Positions 1 through 7,920 of a stretch of 9,233 nucleotides of DNA are shown piece after piece. Source of the DNA: Bacteroidales bacterium (GTDB lineage: Bacteria; Bacteroidota; Bacteroidia; Bacteroidales; NBLH01). The first letter of the stretch is position 1, and each line of letters starts with the position of its first letter. The position numbers and the translations under genes are program-made. The notes beneath the pieces were generated by a model that searched no databases, had not been told where the DNA came from, and worked only from the letters and a program-made list of their open reading frames with translations. Location of the stretch: positions 1 through 9,233 of the forward strand of contig JAKIUH010000158.1 of assembly GCA_021647685.1 (NCBI GenBank), read 5' to 3'.

Positions 1-871
1 CAGTGAGCGATGTTCCTGATGAGGCAACTACATTTTCAATCCCTGCCTGATGCATTGAAATAACATCGGTATAGCCTTCTACCATATAGCATTTGTCGTT
101 TTTAACAATGCTTTTTTTTGCAAAATAAAGTCCGTAAAGCACCTTACTTTTGTGATATATGGGCGATTCGGGTGAATTTAAGTATTTAGCTGTTTTTTCA
201 TTTTTTTTCAGTATGCGCCCGCCAAAAGCTATGGTGTTTCCTGCAAGGCTGTGAATGGGAAACATTACACGTCCGGCAAAGCGGTCAAAACGATAATTGT
301 TTTTATCAATAGTTAAGCCTGTTTCAGTAAGGTATTTTAGTTTGTATCCTTTTTTTAGTGCTTCTTGCGTAAAAGCATCGCGTTGTTCCGGCGAATATCC
401 TAATTGAAATTTTTCAATTATTTCTTTTGTAAAGCCGCGTTCTTTAAAATAGGATAAGCCAATGGCTTTTCCTTCCTGATGATTGTGAAGTATATTGCTA
501 AAATATTTTCGTGCATAATCGGTAACAATGAGCATGCTGTCGCGCTCATTTTTTTGTTCAATTTGTTCTTCGCTCTGTTGAGTTTCAACAACCGTGATAC
601 CGTATTTACGTGCCAAATATTTTAATGCTTCCGGATAACTGACTTGTTCGTGTTCCATGATGAAACTTACCGGATTACCGGCTTGTCCGCAACCAAAGCA
701 TTTAAAAATACCTTTTGCCGGCGAAACGATAAAGGAGGGTGTTTTTTCGTTATGGAAAGGACAAAGCCCAATGTAATTTACTCCACGCCGTTTTAAATTA
801 ACAAAATCTTGCACCACTTCAACAATTTGTGCCGTTTCGATAATTTTATTTACGGTTTCCTGATCAATCAT
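1..871 (-). CDS. dnaG: DNA primase DnaG, N-terminal 290 residues (runs off window edge)
   Basis: DnaG makes the RNA primers that start Okazaki fragments at the replication fork. The frame was read directly from the minus strand: ATG at 871-869, open to the window edge, so the C-terminal part (helicase-binding domain and most of Toprim) is missing. Bacteroidota primases are usually about 650 residues. The start MIDQETVNKIIETAQIVEVV is the classical primase N-terminus. The CHC2 zinc finger is visible with ligands C37, H40, C58 and C61 (contexts GLCPFH and FKCFGCG). The catalytic core follows, with RFAGRVMFPI near residue 195, and the first Toprim motif EGYTD begins at E265, which carries the metal-binding glutamate. 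The gene is 142 bp downstream of mprF and probably has its own promoter. There is no frameshift or missing key residue in the visible part. Identification is certain at family level. Confidence 0.97.
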   Translation of the reverse strand, partial: MIDQETVNKIIETAQIVEVVQDFVNLKRRGVNYIGLCPFHNEKTPSFIVSPAKGIFKCFGCGQAGNPVSFIMEHEQVSYPEALKYLARKYGITVVETQQSEEQIEQKNERDSMLIVTDYARKYFSNILHNHQEGKAIGLSYFKERGFTKEIIEKFQLGYSPEQRDAFTQEALKKGYKLKYLTETGLTIDKNNYRFDRFAGRVMFPIHSLAGNTIAFGGRILKKNEKTAKYLNSPESPIYHKSKVLYGLYFAKKSIVKNDKCYMVEGYTDVISMHQAGIENVVASSGTSLT

Positions 872-887
872 AGCAATATTATTTCTG

Positions 888-895
888 CAAAGATA
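888..895 (-). promoter_or_regulatory. Possible Bacteroidota -7 element (TAnnTTTG) for dnaG
   Basis: On the minus strand the octamer TATCTTTG matches the Bacteroidota primary-sigma -7 consensus TAnnTTTG exactly and lies 16 bases before the dnaG ATG. That would give a very short leader. I do not find a TTG at the expected -33 distance, so half of the promoter is missing and this is only a candidate. Confidence 0.3.
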
Positions 896-971
896 GTATA
901 ATTGTTTTTTGATAAATGAGTTTTCGGTTTCTTAAACTTAATACTATTTTTTAATTTACTGATTGTCATAG

Positions 972-998
972 AAAAAAAGGTTTTAATTAACTTTTTTT
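972..998 (-). terminator. Weak A/T-rich hairpin after mprF
   Basis: Just past the mprF stop codon the minus strand reads AAAAAAAGTT, a short AT loop, then AACCTTTTTTT. This is an inverted repeat of about ten pairs with one bulged C, and its 3' arm is a run of seven T. The position fits a rho-independent terminator for mprF, but the stem has few G/C pairs, so its strength is doubtful. Confidence 0.3.
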
Positions 999-1013
999 AA
1001 TAATCAAGGAAGT

Positions 1014-3638
1014 TTATGGCTTTATAACATTGGTTAAGACAGAGGGGATTTGCAGTAAGTCATAATCATGTTGGTAAATTAAATATTTATTGTACCAAAC
1101 CGGATTGAACTTATCTTTATATTCACGTAATCCTTTGTATTGTGCAAATGATTTAATTTTTTCATAAGCAAATTTCATAGACTTTTCAGGAAAAGTATGA
1201 GGGTCATTTAGCCCGCTTAATGGAGCAAATCCCAGATTTACATAATCAATTTGTTTTGTTTTCGCATAATTAAACAGTTCTATTAAAATATAGTCCAATA
1301 CACCATTGGGGGCATCTTTGGTTTTTCTTATCAGGTCATAAGTTATTTCATTTTTTGCATAATCAGGTATGATATTTATAAAAGCAATGATTTTTTCTTC
1401 TTCATTTTCGATGGTTAAAATAGTTTGTTTTTTAAGTTCATCCCAAAGGAACATTCCTTGCGAAAAAACAATTTCTTTTCTTCCGGTATCTTGTAGCCAT
1501 TCATCGCTGACTGATTTAATTTTTTGTAATATTCCATCTTTTATAGGTGGATTATAGATTACTGCTTTATTTCCTTGTGCTTTTACTTTATTAATTGCAT
1601 TTCGTAATGATTTTTTTTTGTTTCCCGATAAAGTAAAGTCCGATGCATTAACAATACCCTCTTGTCCAATAAATAATTCTTTCAGATGTAGGTTTTTATA
1701 AATAGGAAGTACATTTTCTGAAACTCTATAATAGATACTTTTCAAACCGTTTTCAAAACAATAGCGGTTAAATTCTTTAATACATGTTTCAAATTCAGAT
1801 GCGCTTTCTGCAACAGGGTTTTCTAACACGACCGCATAACTACCGGATATTTTATAGGAAACAAAAGCTTTTTTGCTTTTTGAGAAAAAGATAATTTTAT
1901 CAAAATAGGTTTTAAAATAATCCAAAGAGGAGTTTCCAAAATCGTTGAGTAGTTTTTGTGCTAATGATAGTTCTTCATCTGAAATATTTTTTTGCGGCAC
2001 ATACCGTTTAATTAGTGTATAAACCAGAATACTAATTGAAATTAAACCGCTTATATTTATTGAATAAATAAAATATTTTGCAAAAGAGCTTAGTGGAACT
2101 AAATCTGAACTTCCGATTAGAAAATAGTTTTGAATTGTGTAGCGTAATGATTGTAAAATGGTGAAATCTATGTTAAAGTGCTTTTTATCAATAAAATAAA
2201 ATCCCAGCATTCCGTATATTAGAACAATTATTGTTAAAAGCAGTGATGTTTGAAGTCCAATATTTCTTAGTTTAGGATTTGATTTAACATAATATTCTTT
2301 GCGTGAAAAGGTCAATAGTACAATTACAATAAATGCAACTATTGATTCTTCATAATCTATGGCCTTGGTAAGATGTCCAATCAAAGAAATAATACTTAAT
2401 GATAGTGCAAACCACCATGCATTTCTTAGTCCTTTTAGTAAAAATACAGCCGTAATAAGTAATAAAAACCCAGTGAGCAATATCAAATAATTTGAAGCAT
2501 AAATAATTTGAATAGGTATAAAATGCTTTAATTGTACTACTCGCTCAGAAATAGCAGGAGTTAAAACAGATATTATATTGGTAACTCCAAGTATGGTTAA
2601 AAATACTGCAGGAAGTATTCTCATTAAAATTTTATTAATTTTTGATATAAAAGTTAATAAACCAATAAGTAGGGGTAACCAAAATTCAAAAAAACGATAA
2701 AAAAGAGTAATTGCAATAGCTTCTTCATTTTGAAAACCCAGTTTAATAAGAATAAAGGACATGGATATTTCAACAGCACCTAAACCTCTTAAAAAAGGCG
2801 AAACAATTAAAAAAATTACCGAAATTAAATATGCCATGGTTGCAGCATATAATGAAGGATTATAATTCAGTGCTAACATTGCTATGTAAACAGTTGCTAT
2901 TCCAATAAATTCAATTAAAACAGAGCTTAAAATCGTGAGCAAGAACTTGTTTTCATTAATTTTACTTGTTTGTATGTCATTTAAAAAAACTTCTGCAGCC
3001 GGTATCTGTTTGATGATTAAATTGTAAAAAAATCCTTTTCGTATAATCGATTTATAAAAAAAGTAAGAAACTGCAATAATTACCATAACACTTATTAAGG
3101 CAAGCCATTCGTTTGAATCTATTTTTCCGTAAAGGATAGAAAAAATAAAAGCAGGAAACGCTACTATAATTACTGAAAAAATACCCGTAAACCCATATAT
3201 TGAAGATGCAAAATGTATTTGTGTTTTTTTAATTCCTGTTTTTTCAATTGCTCCGGTATAAAAACCTAATGATGATATACCGCCGGCAGGTAGGAATACA
3301 CTAATAAAATTTCTTTTAATAAATAATATGAATGAATTAGCAAAGCTAATTTTTTTATGAATGGCTGAAAATGAAAAAACATACATCTGGGCTTGAAGCA
3401 AAATATAGAGCATGGTTAAAAGTACTCCCGTAATAATCCATTGTTTGTTTGCATTAATCAATACATTTTCAACTTTCTGCAGTTCATTTCTTTCATGCAT
3501 AAGAAACCATATACCTATTGAAAAAAAGAAAAAACTAATAATAAACTGAATGATTATTTTTTTATTTTCCTTGTTAAAAGAATAGATATTTTTATTAAAA
3601 TGTTTTGATAGAAAACTAAAAGTCAGTGCTTTTTTCAT
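1014..3638 (-). CDS. mprF: MprF-type bifunctional phosphatidylglycerol lysyltransferase/flippase
   Basis: MprF proteins transfer an amino acid (lysine in Staphylococcus aureus) from aminoacyl-tRNA to a membrane phospholipid and flip the product outward, lowering negative surface charge and giving resistance to cationic peptides. The 874 residues match the usual full length of about 840-870. Residues 28-545 form roughly 14 hydrophobic segments; the first part (to about 335) is the LPG_synthase_TM/flippase region with the conserved block FLPAGGISSLGFYTG (115-129). Residues 550-874 are the cytosolic DUF2156 synthase domain. Its hallmarks are GNSSLDYFKTYFDKIIFFS (568-586), RNAINKVKAQG (679-689), SDEWL (711-715), DAPNGVLDYILIELF (775-789), VNLGFAPLSGL (800-810) and LREYKDKFNPVWYNKYLIY (837-855). 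The ATG at 3638 sits before a basic N-terminus; no Shine-Dalgarno is visible. No hydrolase partner gene (AcvB/VirJ type) lies beside it. The amino acid and acceptor lipid cannot be told from sequence alone. Confidence 0.93.
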   Translation of the reverse strand: MKKALTFSFLSKHFNKNIYSFNKENKKIIIQFIISFFFFSIGIWFLMHERNELQKVENVLINANKQWIITGVLLTMLYILLQAQMYVFSFSAIHKKISFANSFILFIKRNFISVFLPAGGISSLGFYTGAIEKTGIKKTQIHFASSIYGFTGIFSVIIVAFPAFIFSILYGKIDSNEWLALISVMVIIAVSYFFYKSIIRKGFFYNLIIKQIPAAEVFLNDIQTSKINENKFLLTILSSVLIEFIGIATVYIAMLALNYNPSLYAATMAYLISVIFLIVSPFLRGLGAVEISMSFILIKLGFQNEEAIAITLFYRFFEFWLPLLIGLLTFISKINKILMRILPAVFLTILGVTNIISVLTPAISERVVQLKHFIPIQIIYASNYLILLTGFLLLITAVFLLKGLRNAWWFALSLSIISLIGHLTKAIDYEESIVAFIVIVLLTFSRKEYYVKSNPKLRNIGLQTSLLLTIIVLIYGMLGFYFIDKKHFNIDFTILQSLRYTIQNYFLIGSSDLVPLSSFAKYFIYSINISGLISISILVYTLIKRYVPQKNISDEELSLAQKLLNDFGNSSLDYFKTYFDKIIFFSKSKKAFVSYKISGSYAVVLENPVAESASEFETCIKEFNRYCFENGLKSIYYRVSENVLPIYKNLHLKELFIGQEGIVNASDFTLSGNKKKSLRNAINKVKAQGNKAVIYNPPIKDGILQKIKSVSDEWLQDTGRKEIVFSQGMFLWDELKKQTILTIENEEEKIIAFINIIPDYAKNEITYDLIRKTKDAPNGVLDYILIELFNYAKTKQIDYVNLGFAPLSGLNDPHTFPEKSMKFAYEKIKSFAQYKGLREYKDKFNPVWYNKYLIYQHDYDLLQIPSVLTNVIKP

Positions 3639-3695
3639 ATTTACAGCTTAATTATAAATGAAACATCCAATGATTAATAATATACACACAGGGGC

Positions 3696-3962
3696 ATAAT
3701 TAGGGTTTGCCGAAAAATGCTTAATGTGTTGTTAATCAATACATTATACTTATTTAATTGTGTCGAAATGCAAAGTTTTCAAATACAATGTCCGAAAAAG
3801 TATACATTTATTATATACAAATATATACAAATCATAATGTTTTTTGCTGCTCAGCTGTACACCTCTTTTGTATTTTGTTCAGTTTGAAGTATTTCTATAC
3901 ATCTGCACTTCACAAAATCCAAAATAGATGCACATCTGAGCTTTTCAGCAAGCCCTAATTAT
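3696..3962. repeat. MITE-like element with 21-bp terminal inverted repeats
   Basis: The left end (3696-3716) reads ATAATTAGGGTTTGCCGAAAA. The reverse complement of the right end (3942-3962) reads ATAATTAGGGCTTGCTGAAAA. They match at 19 of 21 positions, both differences being transitions. If GGG...CCC is taken as the element (3703-3955, 253 bp), each side is flanked by TA; if AGGG...CCCT is taken (3702-3956), each side is flanked by AATT. Either fits a short target-site duplication. The interior is AT-rich and encodes no recognisable protein. This is the architecture of a non-autonomous miniature element or an internally deleted insertion sequence. Its left end is 58 bp upstream of the mprF start, so it probably sits inside or displaces the mprF promoter region. 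The IS family is not assigned. Confidence 0.5.
3768..3887 (+). other. Short open frame inside the inverted-repeat element (possible transposase 5' remnant)
   Basis: Starting 65 bases inside the left inverted repeat there is an ATG followed by 39 sense codons, beginning MQSFQIQCPKKY, then TGA. The position resembles that of a transposase start in a small insertion sequence, which is the only reason to note it. The translation becomes low-complexity (Ile/Tyr/Phe-rich) and shows no known motif. I do not claim that it is expressed. Confidence 0.12.
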
Positions 3963-4161
3963 TCACGTAAAAAAATAAAAGCATACCCTGATTTAAGTAG
4001 ATGTTCCATGAGGCCATTGGAAATAATAAAAAATAAACTCATGAAATATCTTTTCTCTTGATATAATAAATGTAAAAATATTTTTTAAAAAATAGAGAAT
4101 TAATCAGATTATTTATTCCAAACTATTTGTTTGATCATAAAACTAAGGGCTTATAAAGCAA
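3963..4161. other. Intergenic stretch with no recognisable gene
   Basis: About 200 bases between the inverted-repeat element and the terminator of the M16 peptidase gene. It is strongly AT-rich, has stops in all frames, no tRNA-like or riboswitch-like pattern that I can recognise, and only one 16-bp palindrome made purely of A and T (4079-4094). It may hold the original upstream regulatory sequence of mprF, but no exact TAnnTTTG -7 element stands out. Confidence 0.5.
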
Positions 4162-4202
4162 AAAAACCATTAATATCCTTATGTCGGATATCAATGGTTT
4201 TT
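4162..4202 (-). terminator. Strong hairpin terminator of the M16 peptidase gene
   Basis: A 17-position stem with one A/C mismatch (arms 4162-4178 and 4186-4202; core CCATT-ATATCC against GGATAT-AATGG) encloses a 7-base loop. Read on the minus strand, it begins 19 bases after the peptidase stop codon and ends in seven T. This is a textbook rho-independent terminator. The plus strand also ends in five T, so it could act in both directions. Confidence 0.88.
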
Positions 4203-4221
4203 ATCAAGTAAAAAAATCAAC

Positions 4222-7098
4222 TTATTTTGTAAACAACTTATCCAAAGTAATTTTCTCTATTTTTCCGTATTTTTTTAATTCATCAAAATTAAATCTTTTT
4301 TCGTTGCCTACGATGGTAATTGTCCAGGGTTTTCCTTTTACGTTTTTAGTGTAAAAATCAACAATTTCATCAAAATTTAGTGTTAAAAATTTATCGTAAC
4401 GCTCTTTGCGCGGGTCATTGGTATAGCCTTGTGCACGCCAATTTGCCACACTTAACGATTTATAGCGAAACATGGGTTGGCTTGCATTGATGGAGATGGT
4501 CAGGTTTTTACGAATTTCATCAATTCGTTCAGGCTTTTTTGGTAAATCATTAATTATTCCGGTGTAAACATTAATAGCTTCGGTAGTTTTGTCGTTTTGG
4601 GTTGATAGCCGGCCGCTAAAATATCCGGGTTTATCAAAATAAAATGAAGCAATATATCTGCCGCTTACACCATAAGCCAATGAACGAAACTCTCTAATTT
4701 CTTGAAACAAAAGAGAAGCCATGCTTCCGTCAAGATAATCGTTGAAGCCGTATAAAGCTATGCGGCTTTCTTTGTCGTTTACTTCACCTTCAATAAATAT
4801 ATTTATATGGCTTTGTACCGATTTTTTATCATTCAAGAAAAGAATAGTGTTTTCTGTATATTTTTTTCTCGGCTTTTCAATTTTTTTGGTTTTTGCTCTT
4901 AGGTTTTCATTAATATTAATGGTTTTACGATATATTTGAGTGAAATTTTCAGGACTTAATTTGCCGCAATAATGAACATCGTAAGCATGATTAAAAATTG
5001 TGTTTAATTTTTGTGTTAATTGTTCGGCTTTTAATTCTTTAACTTGTTTTAATGTTAAACGGCTCAGATAACTTGAATTATTTCCGTACAAGGCATATTG
5101 TTTTATTGCATTGCTTTTTTCGTAAATATCTTTAGCCTCGTATTTAATATTCATTTTATAATCTTCGGTAAGTTTTTGCAAATCGTCTTGGTCGATTGCA
5201 ATATCGGAAAGCATTTTGTTTATCAGTTTAAGCGATGCTTCCAAGTTTTCTTCTAAACCGGAAATATTAATCGTGGTTTTATCCAATGAATTGTAGGTGT
5301 AAAAACTACAGCCCAAAAGCTGCAATTTTTGTTTATATGTTTTAAAATCCATTCCTTTCGGATGAGCATATTCCATTGCTGATACTGCTTGCGATAATAC
5401 AGGGTCTTTGTAATCGCCTTTGCCAAAAACTATACGTACCGAAAATATATTATTGATTGGGTTGGGTGTTGTATAAAGCGTGATGTCTTTATTTATTTGC
5501 GTAATGAATACGTCTTTGTTAAACTCAATAAAACGTGGTTTCATATCGGTTACCGGCATATTTTCTAATTTTTTTGCATATTCCGATTGTTTTTCGCTGT
5601 TTTTGCTTTCTATGGGCTTAAATGGGGGTTTGTCGATTTTGTCTTTTTTAGGGAAACCCATTTTTGAATAAAAAGCCAAATAATTTTGGGTGAAATATTT
5701 ATTTGCCAGTTTTGTAATGTCTTCTTTTGTCAGTTTATCTATCTCCTTGGGTGCATTAAGGTATTTTTCCCAACTCACACCATAAAGAAAGGCATCGGAA
5801 ATGGCATAGGCACGCCAGCGCATGTCTTCCAAATCTTCTTCGTATTGTTTTTTAAGTTCGATTTTTACACCTTGCATGAGTTCATTGTCAAAATTACCGT
5901 TTTTTAGTTTATTGATTTGCTCAAGTACGAGCTTTTCAGCTTTGCCGAGAGATTGACCAATAATTTTCGGAACATAGAAAATAATAATGCCGCCTAATTC
6001 TTCGTGAAAATCGGTAAACATGCCGGCAAACATAAGTTTGTTGTCGTTGCGGAGTTGATCGAGTAAACCCGTCGATGCTTCATTGGTTAAGAGATTTGAA
6101 ATTAGTTCTAAACCTAACTCATCGGGATGATTTTTAGGAATTGCCCGATATCCGATTAATCCTACTTTTATTGGGGTCATACGTTTTTTTACCAGCTCAC
6201 GTCCTTTAAAAGGAGCTTCTTTAAAGTTTAGTGGAGCAGGTTTTTCGCCACTGCGCCATTGTCCGAATTTTTCTTCGATTAAAGGTTTTATTTTTTTACT
6301 GTCAAAATCACCTGCAAGCACTAATGCCATATTTTTGGCTACATAATATTTATCAAAATATTCTTTCATTTTGCTTAGCGAAGGATTTTTAAGGTCGTGT
6401 GTGGTACCAATAATGGTTTGTTGCCCGTAGGGTGTATTTCTGTAAAAATTACGCAGATATTCTTCAAACATCAAACCCATGGGATCATCGGCATACATAT
6501 TTTTTTCTTCGTAAACGGTTTCTAATTCCGACTGAAACAAACGAAAAACAGGGTGCATAAATCGATGACTGTATAATTCAATCCATTTTTCTATTTGGTT
6601 TGAAGGAAAGCTGTTGTAATATACTATTGATTCATAGCCGGTTCCTGCATTTACATTTTTAGCTCCCATTTCGTTGAGTGCTTTGTCCAGCTCGTTTGGA
6701 ATTGCATAATCAGCGGCAGAAATGGAAATGCGATTAATTTCTTTTTGTATTGCCAGTCTTTTGTCTTTGTCGGTAGTCGCACGTAAATCATCGTACAGAT
6801 TGGCAATACTGTCTAAATAAACTTTTTCTTTTGCATAATCAATAGTGCCCAGCTCATCGGTTCCTTTAAACATAATGTGTTCAAAATAGTGGGCTATTCC
6901 TGTGGCATCGGCGGGATCGCGTTTTGCACCGCCTTTAACAACTACCATTCCGTGTATCATGGGCATGGTGTGGTCTTCGTTTAAATAAACGGTTAAACCG
7001 TTTTTTAGAGTAAAAGTTTCTACTTTTAAAGGATTATTTTGTCCGAAACTCTGGATCATAAATAATGAAATAATTAGTGTTAAAATAAATTTTTGCAT
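4222..7098 (-). CDS. Secreted M16 family zinc metallopeptidase (insulinase/pitrilysin-like, two M16 units)
   Basis: M16 peptidases are clamshell zinc enzymes that degrade peptides; in Bacteroidota, secreted forms act in the periplasm or envelope. I place the start at ATG 7098 (958 residues). A longer frame continues to 7248, but those 50 extra codons overlap the terminator and the 3' end of the upstream gene, while the 7098 start gives a clean signal peptide, MQKFILTLIISLFMIQSFGQ, probably cut before Q20. The inverted zinc motif HxxEH is H70-Y-F-E73-H74, and the third ligand lies in ELETVYEEKN (E197 or E198). The gap between them is longer than usual because of a charged helical insertion (about residues 94-134). 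The C-terminal half is a second M16 unit without HxxEH; it keeps the substrate-binding pair R805 and Y809 in FRSLAYG. So the N-terminal half is catalytic and the second half supportive. It is flanked by its own terminator and separated from the upstream gene by another, so it is probably monocistronic. Substrate unknown. Confidence 0.93.
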   Translation of the reverse strand: MQKFILTLIISLFMIQSFGQNNPLKVETFTLKNGLTVYLNEDHTMPMIHGMVVVKGGAKRDPADATGIAHYFEHIMFKGTDELGTIDYAKEKVYLDSIANLYDDLRATTDKDKRLAIQKEINRISISAADYAIPNELDKALNEMGAKNVNAGTGYESIVYYNSFPSNQIEKWIELYSHRFMHPVFRLFQSELETVYEEKNMYADDPMGLMFEEYLRNFYRNTPYGQQTIIGTTHDLKNPSLSKMKEYFDKYYVAKNMALVLAGDFDSKKIKPLIEEKFGQWRSGEKPAPLNFKEAPFKGRELVKKRMTPIKVGLIGYRAIPKNHPDELGLELISNLLTNEASTGLLDQLRNDNKLMFAGMFTDFHEELGGIIIFYVPKIIGQSLGKAEKLVLEQINKLKNGNFDNELMQGVKIELKKQYEEDLEDMRWRAYAISDAFLYGVSWEKYLNAPKEIDKLTKEDITKLANKYFTQNYLAFYSKMGFPKKDKIDKPPFKPIESKNSEKQSEYAKKLENMPVTDMKPRFIEFNKDVFITQINKDITLYTTPNPINNIFSVRIVFGKGDYKDPVLSQAVSAMEYAHPKGMDFKTYKQKLQLLGCSFYTYNSLDKTTINISGLEENLEASLKLINKMLSDIAIDQDDLQKLTEDYKMNIKYEAKDIYEKSNAIKQYALYGNNSSYLSRLTLKQVKELKAEQLTQKLNTIFNHAYDVHYCGKLSPENFTQIYRKTININENLRAKTKKIEKPRKKYTENTILFLNDKKSVQSHINIFIEGEVNDKESRIALYGFNDYLDGSMASLLFQEIREFRSLAYGVSGRYIASFYFDKPGYFSGRLSTQNDKTTEAINVYTGIINDLPKKPERIDEIRKNLTISINASQPMFRYKSLSVANWRAQGYTNDPRKERYDKFLTLNFDEIVDFYTKNVKGKPWTITIVGNEKRFNFDELKKYGKIEKITLDKLFTK

Positions 7099-7152
7099 GA
7101 TAAATTGGTTTAATGAATAATTTATAGAAAGTTTATTTGGCAGTTGTTTTGC

Positions 7153-7183
7153 AAAAAAAAAAGACAGGCTATGCCTGTCTTTT
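7153..7183 (-). terminator. Strong hairpin terminator after the beta-barrel gene
   Basis: A perfect 7-bp GC-rich stem, GACAGGC (7163-7169) and GCCTGTC (7173-7179), with a 3-base loop, extended by four A/T pairs. On the minus strand it is followed by an unbroken run of ten T and starts only a few bases after the stop codon at 7190. It should end transcription from the barrel gene and so implies a separate promoter for the M16 peptidase gene between here and 7098. Confidence 0.92.
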
Positions 7184-7189
7184 AAAACA

Positions 7190-7774
7190 TTATAAAAATT
7201 TAAGTCTGAATCCGGCATTAAGCCAAAATCCACGGCTGCGTATATCATTTGTTTCGTCTTTATAGATATTGGTCAATCCCCATTCATAGCCTGCATCAAT
7301 AAAAATTTTACCCATTGATATTCCTGCACCGATATCCATTCCAAAAATAAAATCACTGAAATCGTCTTTTGTTTTGCCGGTAGTACCCGGATTAACATCG
7401 GTTACTATACGCATCGTGGGTCCGCCCATTATATGGAAATTACTGTCGTCTGCATCGCCTATTACATTTATCCCTACAAATATTGGAATTTTAATGGCAC
7501 TCATGTCATTTTTAAATTCAGGAATTGAAGGATTAATATTTTGCAGATTCCAGTTATTTTTTTCCCAAAAAATACCGGGCTCAAAATAAAATTGGTCGCC
7601 CATAGCTATGGTTCCGCCAATTTGCCAGCCCATTCTGCCGGTAGTTTCATAACTGAGTGGATCATTACTTAAACTGGTAAAATTCATGCCAATTGCCGGC
7701 TTTATTACGATTTGTTAAAATCCTGTAAAATAAATTCCTACATGAAAAATGATTGCTATTACTTTCTTTTTCAT
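7190..7774 (-). pseudogene. Outer-membrane beta-barrel protein (PorT/OMP_b-brl_2-like), nonsense codon in signal peptide
   Basis: From the GTA-TAA end at 7190 the frame runs upstream to ATG 7774, 194 codons, the normal size of small Bacteroidota beta-barrel proteins. The first residues, MKKKVIAIIFHVGIYFTGF, form a signal peptide. Codon 20 (7717-7715) is TAA, and the next residues are QIVIKPAIGMNFTSLS. The stop thus replaces the residue just before the expected +1 Gln, where Ala, Gly or Ser is usual; a TCA to TAA change would explain it. The rest alternates polar and hydrophobic residues, contains barrel-like strands (GWQIGGTIAMG, FYFEPGIFWEK, FIFGMDIGAGISMG) and ends in a typical C-terminal strand, GFWLNAGFRLKFL. 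An intact 165-residue frame begins at an internal ATG (7687), but that product would lack a signal peptide and could not reach the outer membrane. Recent pseudogene or a base-call error; function of the family members is mostly unknown. Confidence 0.72.
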
Positions 7775-7920
7775 TTGATTCAATTTTAGTTAATATTCAA
7801 TTTTATTAATATATCTATAACGAAAATATTCTGTAAGTTGTTACAATGCTTGTATGTATTTTGAAAAAGAATTTTTGCATTCATTGAACAGTGCTTTGTT
7901 TTATTACTTTGTGCTTAATA

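Noticed and set aside
3758..3958. A 66-codon plus-strand frame in the mprF upstream gap
   Set aside because: It lies almost entirely within the inverted-repeat element, has low-complexity composition, no recognisable motif, and ends in the terminal repeat itself.
4079..4094. Perfect 16-bp palindrome TATTTTTTAAAAAATA as an operator
   Set aside because: It consists only of A and T in a region of very high AT content and is not close to a gene start, so chance is a sufficient explanation.
5480..5907. Plus-strand open frames opposite the M16 peptidase (and similar ones opposite mprF and the barrel gene)
   Set aside because: They are antisense shadows of well-supported coding sequences and encode hydrophobic, low-complexity peptides with no family resemblance.
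7715..7717. Alternative genetic code in which TAA or TGA is sense
   Set aside because: The large conserved genes have no internal TAA or TGA and terminate with TAA, and tryptophan is encoded by TGG in the conserved WCGPC site.
7775..7920. Promoter for the barrel gene with TTG and TATTTTCG
   Set aside because: The -7 candidate deviates from TAnnTTTG and the spacing to the TTG is about 15 bases, shorter than the usual spacing for Bacteroidota promoters.
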